Positions 1 to 9,091 are shown, numbered from the stretch's first letter. The stretch is 64,000 bases of DNA from Defluviitaleaceae bacterium (GCA_009779935.1 WRAX01000002.1:1-64000), one strand, 5' to 3'. Numbers and translations are program-made. The notes: generated by a model from the letters alone, not told the origin.

Positions 1-2
1 CA

Positions 3-107
3 GACCTCAATAAAATCGAAAAATACTGGGCATGGCTGAAAGGTAGGTTGAGAAAAATACTACCAGAGTATGATGATTTTATGGAGGCTTTGTGTGGGAT
101 TTTTTAA
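3..107 (+). mobile_element. IS630-family transposase, C-terminal fragment (5' end outside window)
   Basis: The open frame that enters the window encodes DLNKIEKYWAWLKGR and ends at a TAA after 34 visible residues. This matches the C-terminal signature of IS630/Tc1-type DDE transposases (DLNPIE..W..LK), whose Glu is the third catalytic acid. The rest of the gene lies upstream of position 1, so completeness cannot be judged. No clear terminal repeat was identified in the following AT-rich stretch, although the segment around 110-140 is where it would be expected. Confidence 0.8.
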
Positions 108-267
108 GTTAAAGGGGTATACAATGTTGTTATCGGTAGTATTTGTAAATTAAAAAACAATGTCAAATTGAACAATTTAATATTTTAACACATAGCACGG
201 TGGCTGTCAATTCTAATACGTATTTTTGCTTATAGTTATTTTGAATAGATATCTTTAAGGTTTTTTA

Positions 268-296
268 TTGACAAAACAACATTGGGAGAATATAAT
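268..296 (+). promoter_or_regulatory. Consensus sigma-A promoter for the secreted protein gene
   Basis: TTGACA (268-273) and TATAAT (291-296) are separated by exactly 17 bases, a perfect 12/12 vegetative promoter. The upstream 150 bases are AT-rich. The leader to the ATG at 383 is about 80 bases. Confidence 0.85.
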
Positions 297-382
297 GATA
301 GTGTACAAGGCGATAAGGGTGCGTACGGCCTGCGTTGCCACCAAAGCGGCTTTGCCGCCAACTACATAAAGAGGTAATTTTT

Positions 383-1045
383 ATGAAGCGCAAGGTTTTA
401 TCTTTGGTAATGGTTATGGTTATGGTGTTTTCTGCTGTGCAGGTTATGGCACAATCGATCGCATATGCTTCCAATTCAACAGAGGAAGCTTTGTATCACT
501 TTAACAGCATTGATTTTGGAAGAGAAGTCGAATTCTTTTTCTTGGAAGCGGATGAGCGCTCTCAAAGCAACACAGATACCATACTGCATTTCGACACCAT
601 GGAAGAATTTATCAAATTTACATGGGAAGCCATTGCTTTTATCGAAAGCATGGAAAACCCAGTGACAATTTGCCATAATTTTTATTATGGAGAGATTGGA
701 ATTACCCCATTTGCCGGCAATACATTTCACAGGCACCGTGAATGGGTGCCTACCCCAGCCAGCATCTGGACTTGGCTTGAGGTGAATTTTACAACTGAAA
801 ACTTTAGTGACGGATTGCCGTTTAGGGCTCACGTAGTAAGTTCTCATCTTCAAGGTTTTAGCATAGGTTTAGACTGGCAACATGTATTGGGAGAAGCCCG
901 AACTTGGGTTAGCACGATAAATAGAACAGCAAGGGTTGAAATGGAGGTGCACGGAAACTGGTTTGTTACCGTTATCATTGGCGATTCGGGGGTGCCCGGA
1001 ACTTTGCGTGCACCAGGGCTTTGGCGGCCAACAGTACACTTCTAA
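383..1045 (+). CDS. Secreted protein of unknown function
   Basis: The product is 220 residues. The ATG at 383 was chosen because an AAGAGG ribosome binding site lies just upstream and because it places a classic signal peptide at the N-terminus: MKRK, a Leu/Val/Met-rich core, then a VMAQS-type cleavage site near residues 22-26. The mature part is rich in aromatic residues (Trp, Phe, His) and has no motif I recognise. It sits behind a perfect consensus promoter and just upstream of a small membrane protein, with an IS630 remnant before it, so the pair may belong to a variable locus. Function is unknown; secretion is inferred from the signal peptide alone. Confidence 0.7.
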   Translation: MKRKVLSLVMVMVMVFSAVQVMAQSIAYASNSTEEALYHFNSIDFGREVEFFFLEADERSQSNTDTILHFDTMEEFIKFTWEAIAFIESMENPVTICHNFYYGEIGITPFAGNTFHRHREWVPTPASIWTWLEVNFTTENFSDGLPFRAHVVSSHLQGFSIGLDWQHVLGEARTWVSTINRTARVEMEVHGNWFVTVIIGDSGVPGTLRAPGLWRPTVHF

Positions 1046-1086
1046 AATAAGTTTTCAAAGCGGAGTGAGGAGGGGCAGGCTCAAGG

Positions 1087-1416
1087 ATGTTTAAATGGAT
1101 TAAAGAAAAATGGAAAACTATAACACCCAAGCGTAGATTTGTCTTGGTGTCCTTCATTATAACACTCATTAGTTTTCTGGATAATCTATTTCACTATCTT
1201 CGCCTAAGGTCACAAATTTTCTTTCCCGAACTTAATATTAGGGCTCCCTTTGAACCCTTTTTTAGGCCGCTATGGGATTTGCCTGATAATCAGCTTCTGC
1301 GAGCCGGCGCTATAACACTAAGTGCCGTCATAAACATAGCCGTTCATTGGCTTTTTATGTATTTCATTCTATGGTATTTACGCAAATTTTTAAATTGGCT
1401 TGCCAAAGAATATTAG
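1087..1416 (+). CDS. Small membrane protein of unknown function
   Basis: The product is 109 residues. A basic N-terminus (MFKWIKEKWK) is followed by a hydrophobic segment at about residues 19-38 and a second one at about 80-100, which suggests two membrane passes with a short external loop. A GGAGG lies about 14 bases before the ATG, which is rather far, so the start is not certain. It follows the secreted-protein gene by 41 bases on the same strand and is probably cotranscribed with it. No family is recognised. It ends one base before the convergent EamA transporter gene. Confidence 0.55.
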   Translation: MFKWIKEKWKTITPKRRFVLVSFIITLISFLDNLFHYLRLRSQIFFPELNIRAPFEPFFRPLWDLPDNQLLRAGAITLSAVINIAVHWLFMYFILWYLRKFLNWLAKEY

Positions 1417-1417
1417 G

Positions 1418-2290
1418 TTAATAAAAAAACAAAGGCATTAGGGTGCCAACAGTTAGCAAGGCAAGCCCCAGCAAGCTTTTGCGTGTAAACCGCTCGCCGA
1501 GGAAGATGCGGGCAAATGCCATTGTAAGCAAAATGCTTAGCTTGTCAATGGGCACAACGTGGCTGGCAGAGCCTGTTTTCAGGGCGTGATAGAAAAACAG
1601 CCAACTTGCACCCGTTGCCACCCCTGATAAAATTAAAAATAACCATGACTTGCCGTCAATTGCTTTGGCGGCTTTTTGGTTGCCTGCCTTAAAAACCATT
1701 AGCCAAGCAAGGGGCAAAACAACCATGGTGCGCAGGGCTGTCCATAAATTGGCATCCATATCTGCCACGCCAATTTTACCAAAAATGGCCACCAAAGCCG
1801 CAAACACCGCCGATAAAACAGCGAAAAATAGCCAACCCCTGCCTTTTTCGGCCTTTTGGTTATCCTTTTTAATTTCCAGCATCAGCCATGTGCCAATACC
1901 CATAAGCACCATGCCAATGCCCATAACCACACCAACAGGCTCACCTAAAAAAATGAAGGCAAGCAGCATGGTTAGGATGGTGCTGGACTTGTCAATGGGG
2001 ACAACCTTGTTTACATCACCTAATTTTAGGGCGTGGAAGAAGCATAACCAAGACCCGCCCGTGGCAAGGCCCGAAAGGATGAGAAAAACCCATGTTGTAC
2101 CACTTATGTAAGCAAAACCACCACCAGAGCCTGTTATCAGCACCATAAGCCACGCAAAAGCCACCACCACCCCTGTTCGGATGGCGGTTGCTAAATGGGA
2201 ATCCACACTACCTATGCCTATTTTTGCAAGGATGGTGGTTAGGGCAGCAAAAACTGCCGCAAGTACTGCATATATCAACCAAATCTCCAT
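1418..2290 (-). CDS. EamA-family (DMT superfamily) transporter
   Basis: This 290-residue, very hydrophobic protein consists of two homologous halves (about 1-138 and 150-290). Each half carries the EamA pattern of an AxxT.R...V....WLMV segment followed by a LSG.ATG.SW.xFx.ALK loop, the duplicated five-helix architecture of drug/metabolite transporters. These proteins move small metabolites or amino acids across the cytoplasmic membrane; the substrate cannot be deduced here. Its 3' end abuts the convergent membrane protein gene, and it lies 43 bases downstream of the Na+/Ca2+ exchanger gene, so the two may share a transcript. Confidence 0.85.
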   Translation of the reverse strand: MEIWLIYAVLAAVFAALTTILAKIGIGSVDSHLATAIRTGVVVAFAWLMVLITGSGGGFAYISGTTWVFLILSGLATGGSWLCFFHALKLGDVNKVVPIDKSSTILTMLLAFIFLGEPVGVVMGIGMVLMGIGTWLMLEIKKDNQKAEKGRGWLFFAVLSAVFAALVAIFGKIGVADMDANLWTALRTMVVLPLAWLMVFKAGNQKAAKAIDGKSWLFLILSGVATGASWLFFYHALKTGSASHVVPIDKLSILLTMAFARIFLGERFTRKSLLGLALLTVGTLMPLFFY

Positions 2291-2333
2291 AATTTAATTA
2301 GCACCTCCACACCACTGTCATTGCCTGCCCGTG

Positions 2334-3302
2334 TTACGATGCGGCGGGGTTTAACAGCACAAACGTCATGTAACCCGTAAAAATCAGCACCATCAATAGA
2401 CCTTCCAAACGGGCAAGGCGGCCGCCTGTTTTGCAAAACAGGAAAAATAGGGCGGTTGTGGCGGTTAGCACTGCCATATCAAACAGCATGGATGCGTCAA
2501 AGCTAAGGGGAGCAATAACCCCCGCAATGCCCAGCACAAACATTAAATTAAACAGGCAGGAGCCCACAATGAAGCCAAGGGCAAATTCCCCCTCGTTTTT
2601 TTTGCAGGCGATTAGGGTTGTTACCAGCTCCGGCAGGCTTGTTCCCATGGACACAATGGTTAAACCAATAATGCGCTCGCTAACCCCTAAAGTTTCTGCA
2701 ATATTGCTGGCAGAAAATACGGTAAGCTGTCCGCCACCCACAATAAGTGCACCACCCACAATGGTTAAAATGATTGAAAGCCACAAAGGTTTGGACTTTT
2801 TGCCATCATTTCCCTCCACCTCTTCGGGCTGGGCATTTTTATTTTTCATGGTGTTACGTACCAGCAAAATCATGTAAACGGCAAAACCAACAAGCAACAA
2901 TGCACTGCCCCATTGTGGTATATAGTCGCCAAAAATCAGCATCAAAGCCAACACCACCGCCGTGGATAAAAGGCACACCCAAAAATCCCGGGAAATGCGG
3001 TTAAGCTTTACATAAAACGGGAAAATGAATGTGCACAAACCCACGATAAACAACATATTAAAGATATTTGAACCCGTAACATTTGCCATGGCCAGTTGGC
3101 TACTGCCGCCCAAAGCGGCAGAAACGCTGATGACAACTTCGGGCGCACTGGTACCCATGGCAACCACAGTAAGCCCAATTATCACCTTGGGTATTTTAAG
3201 GTGGCGGGCAATACCCACGCTGGAATTTACAAACAAGTTGGCGGATTGGACAAGAAGAACCAAGCCGCCTATTAACATAACTATGTTTAGAAAAATTCCC
3301 AT
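2334..3302 (-). CDS. Calcium/sodium antiporter, CaCA family (YrbG-like)
   Basis: The product is 322 residues. The ATG at 3302 is preferred over a TTG two codons upstream because AAAGGATG then lies at normal spacing. The two alpha-repeats that form the ion-binding core are present: GTSAPE near residue 50 and GTSLPE in the second half. Each is followed by a GS.IFN/GS.LFN helix, and about ten transmembrane helices are predicted. CaCA exchangers couple Na+ or H+ entry to Ca2+ export. A P-type Ca2+-ATPase is encoded elsewhere in this window (44101-46740), so two calcium-efflux routes may exist. A hydrophilic loop with an acidic stretch separates the halves, as usual for YrbG relatives. Confidence 0.87.
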   Translation of the reverse strand: MGIFLNIVMLIGGLVLLVQSANLFVNSSVGIARHLKIPKVIIGLTVVAMGTSAPEVVISVSAALGGSSQLAMANVTGSNIFNMLFIVGLCTFIFPFYVKLNRISRDFWVCLLSTAVVLALMLIFGDYIPQWGSALLLVGFAVYMILLVRNTMKNKNAQPEEVEGNDGKKSKPLWLSIILTIVGGALIVGGGQLTVFSASNIAETLGVSERIIGLTIVSMGTSLPELVTTLIACKKNEGEFALGFIVGSCLFNLMFVLGIAGVIAPLSFDASMLFDMAVLTATTALFFLFCKTGGRLARLEGLLMVLIFTGYMTFVLLNPAAS

Positions 3303-3343
3303 TAACAATCATCCTTTGTGTGATTTTGTGTAGGGGGTTGATT

Positions 3344-5707
3344 CTATTCACTCTCGGCTTTTTCGTTAAAGTCTTTTAGTTTGTTGTAGACCAATTCTTC
3401 CACATCTTCCGGGGCTTTACCCATTAGCAGCTTCATGGCTTCGCAGATGGCGGTAATGGTGTAGATGTGGAATTTACCATCCGCCACCGCCTGTATCACG
3501 CTGTCTTTCAGCGTCAGGTCGCTGGTGTTTTGGTGGGGGATGATAACGCCCTGTGTGCCCGTTAGCCCACGGCTTTGGCATAGGTCAAAAAAGCCTTCTA
3601 TTTTGGGGGTTATGGCACCTACCGCCTGTATTTCGCCCCGTTGGTTAATGGAGCCTGTAACGGCAATTTCTTGGTTAATTGGCAAATTTGATAGGGATGA
3701 CAATATTACATACAATTCCGCCGCCGAAGCCGAATCCCCATCAACAGTGGCGTAGCTTTGCTCAAAACACACACGGCAGGACAGGCTCAAAGGAAAGTCC
3801 TGTGCGTATTTTTGACCAAGATAGCCAATTACAATCTGCACGCCTTTATCATGTATTTCGCCGCTTAGCTGTGCTTCGTTTTCGATATTTACAATACCTG
3901 CCTTGCCGACATAGGTGGTTGCGGTAATTTTGGTGGGTTTTGCAAACACCATTTCACCCGTGTCCATGGCGGCAAGGCCGTTTATTTCGCCAACCTTTGC
4001 ACCTTTGGTGTTTATCATTATAATGCCGTCCTCAATCAACTCCGTCAGCTTTTCTTCGTACATGCCGTGGCGGTATTCCCGCTCCTTTATGGCCTTGGCA
4101 ATATATTGCCCGGTAACCTGTGTTGCATCATCGGTTTTTGCCCAAAGGGATGCTTCCACAAGCACCTCCGCAATACGGTTGAAGCGGGCGGACAGCTTTT
4201 TTTGGTTCCCTGCCAAACGGCTGGAAAATTCGATAACAGCCGCTGCGGCGCAGGGGGTAAAGGGCAAGATGTCCTCCTCCCCGGCAAAGCGTTTGATAAA
4301 GCAACAAATCTCCGCTGTGTTTTCGCTGGTTGCGGGCATTTCGTAATCAAAGTCCGCACTTACTTTGAAAAGGTCGTTAAAATCCTCATCAAACTCCAAA
4401 AACAGATTGCGGTAGTGGTGGCTGCCCACCATAATAATCTTAATGTCCAGCGGTATATTTTCCGGGTGTATGGCGGATAGGGCGGTGTTTTGATGCTCTT
4501 TGGGGTTTTCCATAACTACTTGGCGTATTTTTAAGGCGCGCTTTATGGCTTCCCATAAAAAGGGCACTGCAAGCACATCGGCGGCTTGCAAAATCAAATA
4601 ACCCCCGTTGGCGGTGTGTAAAAGCCCGCCTTTCACCTTCATATAATCCGTGGTTAGGTTGCCAAATTCGCTGTCATACTCCACCTCACCCATAATGTCG
4701 GCAAAGGTGGGGTTTACGGCAACTTCCACCGGGGCGGCAGTTTTTTCGCTATTATCCGCAATTATGTTGATTTGGTATTTACAAGCGGTCTCATCACGGC
4801 TTTTTTTGCCTGCCCATGGTATTATATGGGCTATACCGTCATCATCATCCCCATTGCCTGCGTTGCCCCCTTGAAAATCTTGAATATTATCCAAAATATC
4901 TTCTTTTAACAGGGAAAGATAGTCTAATATATTCTGCTCATCTTGATATTTTTCTTGCAAGCGTGTTATTTGCCCGCCCACAAGGAAAAGGAATGTGTTA
5001 TACTCCAATTTCTCCACTTGTTTGCGGGTTTCGTTGTCAAAATGGCGCAACTTGGTTAATATTTCCGTTGCTGTTTCCTGTATTTTACTGGATGCTTCGC
5101 CTATTTGGTCACGTAGTTCGGGGGGCAATTTGTTAAAATCTTCCACACCGATAACTTCCCCTTCCAAAATAGGGGCAAAGGTTATGCCCTTGTCTATAAG
5201 GCGCATTTCAAAGCCCTGCTCCCTTGCTATTTTGGAGAAGGTTTTCATCTCCTCATCCCGCTGGTGGTCGATTTTGCGGGTTATTTCCCCCCGTTGGCTT
5301 TCAAAATCAGCACTTTCAAAGGTTTTTGGGGTTTCCATCACTAAAATATCCAAAGCTTCCCGCAAATCATCTTTTAATTTGCGCAAAGTGCCTGCTGTGG
5401 CGGTTATAAGTTTGGGCTTTTTAGGCTCGCTAAAATTATAAACATATGCCATATCGGGTGGGATTTGGTTTTGTTTTGCCGCCTGACTTGCGTAATAGGT
5501 GGCAAAGGTGGTTTTGCCGCTGCCCGAAACACCTGCGGCGTAAATATTGTAGCCGGGGCGGCGGGTGCCAAGGGCAAACAGGAAGGCGGAGCGAGCCCTG
5601 CCCTGCCCAATAATTTCCTTGGTTGTACCCGCAAGGGGGACAGAGTCAAAGTTAAGACTTGCCGGGTCGCAAAATCTCTTTAGCTGGGTGTGGTCAAGTC
5701 TTTTCAT
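3344..5707 (-). CDS. Lon-related AAA+ ATP-dependent protease (YcbZ/LonH type)
   Basis: The product is 787 residues. An N-terminal AAA region carries a Walker A motif GVSGSGKT at residues 59-66, and the region after it is rich in charged coiled-coil sequence. The C-terminal Lon peptidase domain has the catalytic Ser in GDSASAAE (S659) and the Lys in TPKIEG (K702). Their spacing of 43 residues is the same as in classical Lon. There is no N-terminal LAN substrate domain, which places it with the YcbZ-like branch rather than LonA. It is predicted to degrade cytoplasmic proteins using ATP. Its ATG overlaps the rimI stop by four bases (ATGA), so it is the last gene of the tepA-tsaE-tsaB-rimI operon. 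Confidence 0.88.
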   Translation of the reverse strand: MKRLDHTQLKRFCDPASLNFDSVPLAGTTKEIIGQGRARSAFLFALGTRRPGYNIYAAGVSGSGKTTFATYYASQAAKQNQIPPDMAYVYNFSEPKKPKLITATAGTLRKLKDDLREALDILVMETPKTFESADFESQRGEITRKIDHQRDEEMKTFSKIAREQGFEMRLIDKGITFAPILEGEVIGVEDFNKLPPELRDQIGEASSKIQETATEILTKLRHFDNETRKQVEKLEYNTFLFLVGGQITRLQEKYQDEQNILDYLSLLKEDILDNIQDFQGGNAGNGDDDDGIAHIIPWAGKKSRDETACKYQINIIADNSEKTAAPVEVAVNPTFADIMGEVEYDSEFGNLTTDYMKVKGGLLHTANGGYLILQAADVLAVPFLWEAIKRALKIRQVVMENPKEHQNTALSAIHPENIPLDIKIIMVGSHHYRNLFLEFDEDFNDLFKVSADFDYEMPATSENTAEICCFIKRFAGEEDILPFTPCAAAAVIEFSSRLAGNQKKLSARFNRIAEVLVEASLWAKTDDATQVTGQYIAKAIKEREYRHGMYEEKLTELIEDGIIMINTKGAKVGEINGLAAMDTGEMVFAKPTKITATTYVGKAGIVNIENEAQLSGEIHDKGVQIVIGYLGQKYAQDFPLSLSCRVCFEQSYATVDGDSASAAELYVILSSLSNLPINQEIAVTGSINQRGEIQAVGAITPKIEGFFDLCQSRGLTGTQGVIIPHQNTSDLTLKDSVIQAVADGKFHIYTITAICEAMKLLMGKAPEDVEELVYNKLKDFNEKAESE

Positions 5708-6159
5708 GGATTGCCTCCAAGGTTGGATTTTTGCATAATTACGGCATCTTCTTTGGGGGTGCGGTAATAACCTTCACGCACAGCAATTGCTGCAAAACCG
5801 TGGCTTTGGTATAGTTTTTGTGCGGGTGCGTTGCTCAAACGCACCTCCAAAGTGATGGTGGTTACGCCAAGCTCCAAAACCTGCGCTTCCAAAGTATTTA
5901 GCATGGCGGATGCAATGCCCATGCGGCGGAAATATGGGTGCACAGCTATGTTTACAATATCTGCAGCATCCTCTACATGGTGCATCCCTGCATAACCAAC
6001 CACTTTGCCGTCCGCAAGTGCCACTATGTAAAAAGCTACACTTTTGGACAGTTCCAGCATAAAGGCAGTTTTAGGCCAAGTGTCCTGGGGGAAGGATATT
6101 TGCTCCAATACATGGACATCATCAACATGTTGGGCTGTCATCTTAACTATTTCAAGCAT
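5704..6159 (-). CDS. rimI: Ribosomal-protein-alanine N-acetyltransferase (GNAT)
   Basis: The product is 151 residues. The ATG at 6159 is chosen because GGGAGAAGG lies seven bases upstream; this start overlaps the tsaB stop by eight bases. A longer frame exists but has no better site. The GNAT fold is clear: VALADGKVVGYAG, then the acetyl-CoA loop region NIAVHPYFRRMGIASAML (R-x-x-G-I-A), then LEVRLSNAPAQKLYQSHGF, typical of RimI. RimI acetylates the N-terminus of ribosomal protein S18 in Enterobacteria. Clustering with tsaB and tsaE is the usual arrangement in Bacillota, although the substrate in this organism is inferred. Confidence 0.88.
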   Translation of the reverse strand: MLEIVKMTAQHVDDVHVLEQISFPQDTWPKTAFMLELSKSVAFYIVALADGKVVGYAGMHHVEDAADIVNIAVHPYFRRMGIASAMLNTLEAQVLELGVTTITLEVRLSNAPAQKLYQSHGFAAIAVREGYYRTPKEDAVIMQKSNLGGNP

Positions 6160-6817
6160 TTTGTGCCTTCTCCCTCTCTGCCTGACTTTGGCGGATATAC
6201 ATAAGCTCAAAACCCTCCGCATTTAGGGCTTTGTGCTGGCTTCGATATGCCAGCATTGCCGTTGCGGATGCCCTTTGCAAAAGCAGGTGGGGTGGGGCAA
6301 TGGCGTGGCCGGCATGCAAAATGGCCGCCTTGTGAACATCCACTCCATCCCCCAAAAACACAGCAGAGGCATGCAGCTTGGCTAACACCTCACCAATTTC
6401 ACAAGCTACGGGGGGCATAATATATTCCAAATTTTGGTTGTAAATAGCGGCATAAACCTGGTTGCGGCGGGCATCCATAATTGGCACGGTTAAAGCATTT
6501 TGCTGTATGGCATTATATGCCAGCGCATCTAAAGCTGAAACTGGTACGATTTTAAGCCCAAGGGCAAATGCAAGACCCTTTGCCACGGCCGCCCCGATGC
6601 GCAAGCCTGTAAAAGAACCGGGGCCGGTTACACATGCCAAAAGCCCCAAATCCCCCTTATCCATACCGCAGGTTTCCAAAAGGGTGGTAATGGCAGGCAT
6701 TAGGGTTTGGGAATGGGTTTTGCCGCAAGCCACAACAATTTCGCCTAAAATTACGCCGCTTGATGATATTGCCACGGTGGATGTGCCGCCGGATGTGTCT
6801 ATTGCTAAAATGTTCAA
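6152..6817 (-). CDS. tsaB: tRNA threonylcarbamoyladenosine biosynthesis protein TsaB
   Basis: The product is 221 residues, starting at a TTG with a GGGTG site nearby. The N-terminal ILAIDTSGGTSTVAI is the ASKHA phosphate-1 region, and VTGPGSFTGLRIG is the TsaB hallmark. TsaB is the inactive paralogue that dimerises with TsaD to form the t6A transferase, which modifies A37 of ANN-decoding tRNAs; TsaE drives the cycle. tsaE lies four bases upstream and rimI overlaps its end, so translation is probably coupled. tsaD and tsaC are not in the window and must lie elsewhere. Confidence 0.93.
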   Translation of the reverse strand: MNILAIDTSGGTSTVAISSSGVILGEIVVACGKTHSQTLMPAITTLLETCGMDKGDLGLLACVTGPGSFTGLRIGAAVAKGLAFALGLKIVPVSALDALAYNAIQQNALTVPIMDARRNQVYAAIYNQNLEYIMPPVACEIGEVLAKLHASAVFLGDGVDVHKAAILHAGHAIAPPHLLLQRASATAMLAYRSQHKALNAEGFELMYIRQSQAEREKAQNA

Positions 6818-6821
6818 AATG

Positions 6822-7250
6822 TCACCCGCCTGTCACCGTAATTTTTCTATAACCTTCGTCCCGCCCCAAATCCCGCTGAAAATTAAGGATTTTGGCGTGG
6901 GGCGGCAGTATATCTTTAATCAAATTTGCCCATTCCACAAGCACAATGCCATTGTTGCTGTAAAAATAATCCTCAAAGCCTGTATCCTGCATATTTTCGG
7001 CGTTTTGGATGCGATACACATCAAAATGATACAAAGGCAAGCGCCCGCTGTCATATTCATTAACAATAGCAAAGGTGGGGCTGGATATGGATCCCGAAAT
7101 ACCCAAACCACGGGCAAAGCCACGGGTAAAGGCGGTTTTGCCCGCACCAAGGTCGCCTATCAGCGCAAAAAAGCTGCCCACATCGGCATTTTGTGCCAAT
7201 ATGCAGCCTAAATCTTCCGTTTCTTGTTGGGAAAAACTGTCATAAACCAA
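6822..7250 (-). CDS. tsaE: tRNA t6A biosynthesis ATPase TsaE
   Basis: The product is 142 residues, with a TTG start nine bases after a GGAGG. Walker A is GDLGAGKTAFTRG near residue 33. SSPTFAIVNEY and HFDVYRI follow, then VLVEWA, all diagnostic of the TsaE P-loop fold. TsaE hydrolyses ATP and resets the TsaB-TsaD complex after threonylcarbamoyl transfer to tRNA. It lies 15 bases after tepA and four bases before tsaB in one operon. Confidence 0.93.
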   Translation of the reverse strand: MVYDSFSQQETEDLGCILAQNADVGSFFALIGDLGAGKTAFTRGFARGLGISGSISSPTFAIVNEYDSGRLPLYHFDVYRIQNAENMQDTGFEDYFYSNNGIVLVEWANLIKDILPPHAKILNFQRDLGRDEGYRKITVTGG

Positions 7251-7265
7251 GGCCGTTTCCTCCGC

Positions 7266-7982
7266 TTACGATTCTACCACATCCCCCGACATTTTACAAC
7301 GCTTTTCTTCAATCATTTCGTAAAGTTTTTCCATGGCATCATTAAGCCCGCCAACACGGTCAATAAGCCCCACGTCAACCGCCTCTTGCCCAATTAAAAA
7401 TGTGCCTATATCCATTGCCATGGTGGTGCTGTCCATCATCAGTTCTTTTAAGCGGTTTTTGGCAATTTTAGCATTGGCAATGGTAAAGTTCAAAATCCGC
7501 TCCTGCATTTTGTTAAAGTAGTCATAGGTTTGCTGTGCGCCAACCACTGTGCCGCTCATACGTACCGGATGAATAGTCATAGCCGCCGATGCACTGATGA
7601 AGGAGTATTTAGCCGCAACCGACAAAGGCACCCCAATAGAATGCCCGCCGCCCAAAACCAGCGAAACCGTAGGCTTTGTAAAGTGGCTGATAAGTTCTGC
7701 AATGGCCAGCCCCGCCTCCACATCGCCCCCCACGGTGTTTAGCACAACCAACATCCCGTCGATAGACCGGGATTCGGCAGCATTTAAAAGCATCGGGATA
7801 AGATGCTCGTATTTGGTGGTTTTATGCTCTGCGGGCATGGTCATATGCCCTTCTATATGCCCAATAATGGGCAAGTACCAAATGTTGCCACGTGGATTGT
7901 CTCCCTTAGATGCTAAGTTGCCGGGAAAATCAATCTGCCCCAACTGTTCTAAATTTTCTGCTGATTTATTGTCCTTATCCAT
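7266..7982 (-). CDS. tepA: ClpP-fold serine protease TepA-like
   Basis: The product is 238 residues. The start is supported by GGGAGGCG eight bases before the ATG. The ClpP/crotonase fold shows LNTVGGDVEAGLAIAE (oxyanion region), the nucleophile Ser in GGGHSIG (S115) and a His in MTIHPVR (H138). Length and the N-terminal polar extension fit TepA (YmfB), the ClpP-like protein called translocation-enhancing in Bacillus. It is the first gene of the tepA-tsaE-tsaB-rimI-lon run and is divergent from cheB. It has no ClpX-partner motifs, so it probably acts without an AAA+ unfoldase. The physiological substrate is unknown. Confidence 0.85.
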   Translation of the reverse strand: MDKDNKSAENLEQLGQIDFPGNLASKGDNPRGNIWYLPIIGHIEGHMTMPAEHKTTKYEHLIPMLLNAAESRSIDGMLVVLNTVGGDVEAGLAIAELISHFTKPTVSLVLGGGHSIGVPLSVAAKYSFISASAAMTIHPVRMSGTVVGAQQTYDYFNKMQERILNFTIANAKIAKNRLKELMMDSTTMAMDIGTFLIGQEAVDVGLIDRVGGLNDAMEKLYEMIEEKRCKMSGDVVES

Positions 7983-8039
7983 ACTTGCGCCTCCCTATGG
8001 TCATTTTCAGTATTTTTCCAATATGCTGTAAAAATAAAC

Positions 8040-8068
8040 TTGAAAATTGGGCAAGCTTCTGATATAAT
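8040..8068 (+). promoter_or_regulatory. Promoter of the cheB-methyltransferase-endonuclease transcript
   Basis: TTGAAA (8040-8045) and TATAAT (8063-8068) are 17 bases apart, followed by the ribosome binding site and start of the CheB-like gene about 30 bases downstream. Confidence 0.75.
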
Positions 8069-8101
8069 GGAAACAAGCCCGTTTTGAAGAGAGGTGATGT
8101 G

Positions 8102-9082
8102 TTGAAGCCCAATGTTATGATTTTGTCCCAGGACAGGAATATTAAAGCCTTTTTGGAGGCGGAGCTTGCCAAGAAAGGTTGGGGCAGCAATGCACGCCTT
8201 AATAATGTTTTTGACCTTGCCGCAAATGTACGGCGCAGCATGGTAAATGTGCTTATTTTTGATGCAGAAACTGTAAGTGACTCCCCAAGTGGCCTTAAAA
8301 ACCTTGTGGATATATACGATGTGTTTGTAATACTTCTCGACACCAAAGCCGCAGTGCCTTATATGCAAAGCGGCGTGCGAGGCGCAGTTAATAAACCGGA
8401 TGCTGACAATTCCTTTGCGAGGAGGGTTTTTATCCGTAATATATTTGACCGTATAGGCACCTATGAGCGTGTAAGTGCCCCTGCACCTATTTTGGATATA
8501 CGCTCTGCCGCAAATACAACAGACCAAGTTATAGCCATAGCCGCCTCCACAGGCGGTACAGAGGCTTTGGTTACAATGCTTTCCGCCCTGCCTGCCAATG
8601 TGCCGCCTATTATTATTGTGCAGCATATGCCGGGTGGCTTTACAACACAATTTGCCATGCGCCTTAGTCAGTTGTGCAAATTTACTGTTAAAGAAGCGGA
8701 TAAAAAAGACTTGATTAAGAAAAACCAAGCCCTGCTTGCCCCGGGCGGCCTGCATATGAAGGTTAAACAAGAAAACCAAAAACTGATCGTGGAATGCGCC
8801 TCCGGCGAAAAAGTGCATGGGGTTATTCCGGCCGCCGATGTAACATTTAACACCATGGCGGAATTTATGGGCAAAAATGTTATCGGTGTTATACTTACAG
8901 GCATGGGCAGGGATGGTGCAAGGGGGCTTTACAACCTAAAAAAGCGGGGCGCAACCATTTTTGCGCAAGACAAAGAATCATGCGTGGTGTATGGCATGCC
9001 CGATGCTGCCGTAAAACTTGGTATTGTGGATTTTCAAATGCCCCCGGACCAAATTGCCGCAAAAATTGCCGAAATGATTTAG
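8102..9082 (+). CDS. cheB: CheB-type protein-glutamate methylesterase with receiver-like N-terminus
   Basis: The product is 326 residues. TTG at 8102 is preferred because GAGGTGATG sits directly before it. Residues 1-115 look like a response-regulator receiver domain, with a candidate phospho-acceptor Asp at residue 54 (LIFDAE) and a Lys in VNKPD. The C-terminal methylesterase domain has the catalytic triad: Ser in AASTGG, His in VQHMPGGF and Asp in GMGRDGA. CheB removes methyl groups from, or deamidates, chemoreceptors. No CheA, CheR, CheW or receptor gene is nearby; the downstream neighbour is a restriction-modification pair nine bases away, which is odd for a chemotaxis gene. Its partner system must be elsewhere, or its role may be non-chemotactic. 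Confidence 0.87.
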   Translation: MKPNVMILSQDRNIKAFLEAELAKKGWGSNARLNNVFDLAANVRRSMVNVLIFDAETVSDSPSGLKNLVDIYDVFVILLDTKAAVPYMQSGVRGAVNKPDADNSFARRVFIRNIFDRIGTYERVSAPAPILDIRSAANTTDQVIAIAASTGGTEALVTMLSALPANVPPIIIVQHMPGGFTTQFAMRLSQLCKFTVKEADKKDLIKKNQALLAPGGLHMKVKQENQKLIVECASGEKVHGVIPAADVTFNTMAEFMGKNVIGVILTGMGRDGARGLYNLKKRGATIFAQDKESCVVYGMPDAAVKLGIVDFQMPPDQIAAKIAEMI

Positions 9083-9091
9083 GGAGATGAC

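Noticed and set aside
7949..8818. 289-codon antisense frame opposite cheB and the end of tepA
   Set aside because: It covers two genuine genes and a promoter on the other strand and encodes a Cys/His-rich product typical of shadow frames.
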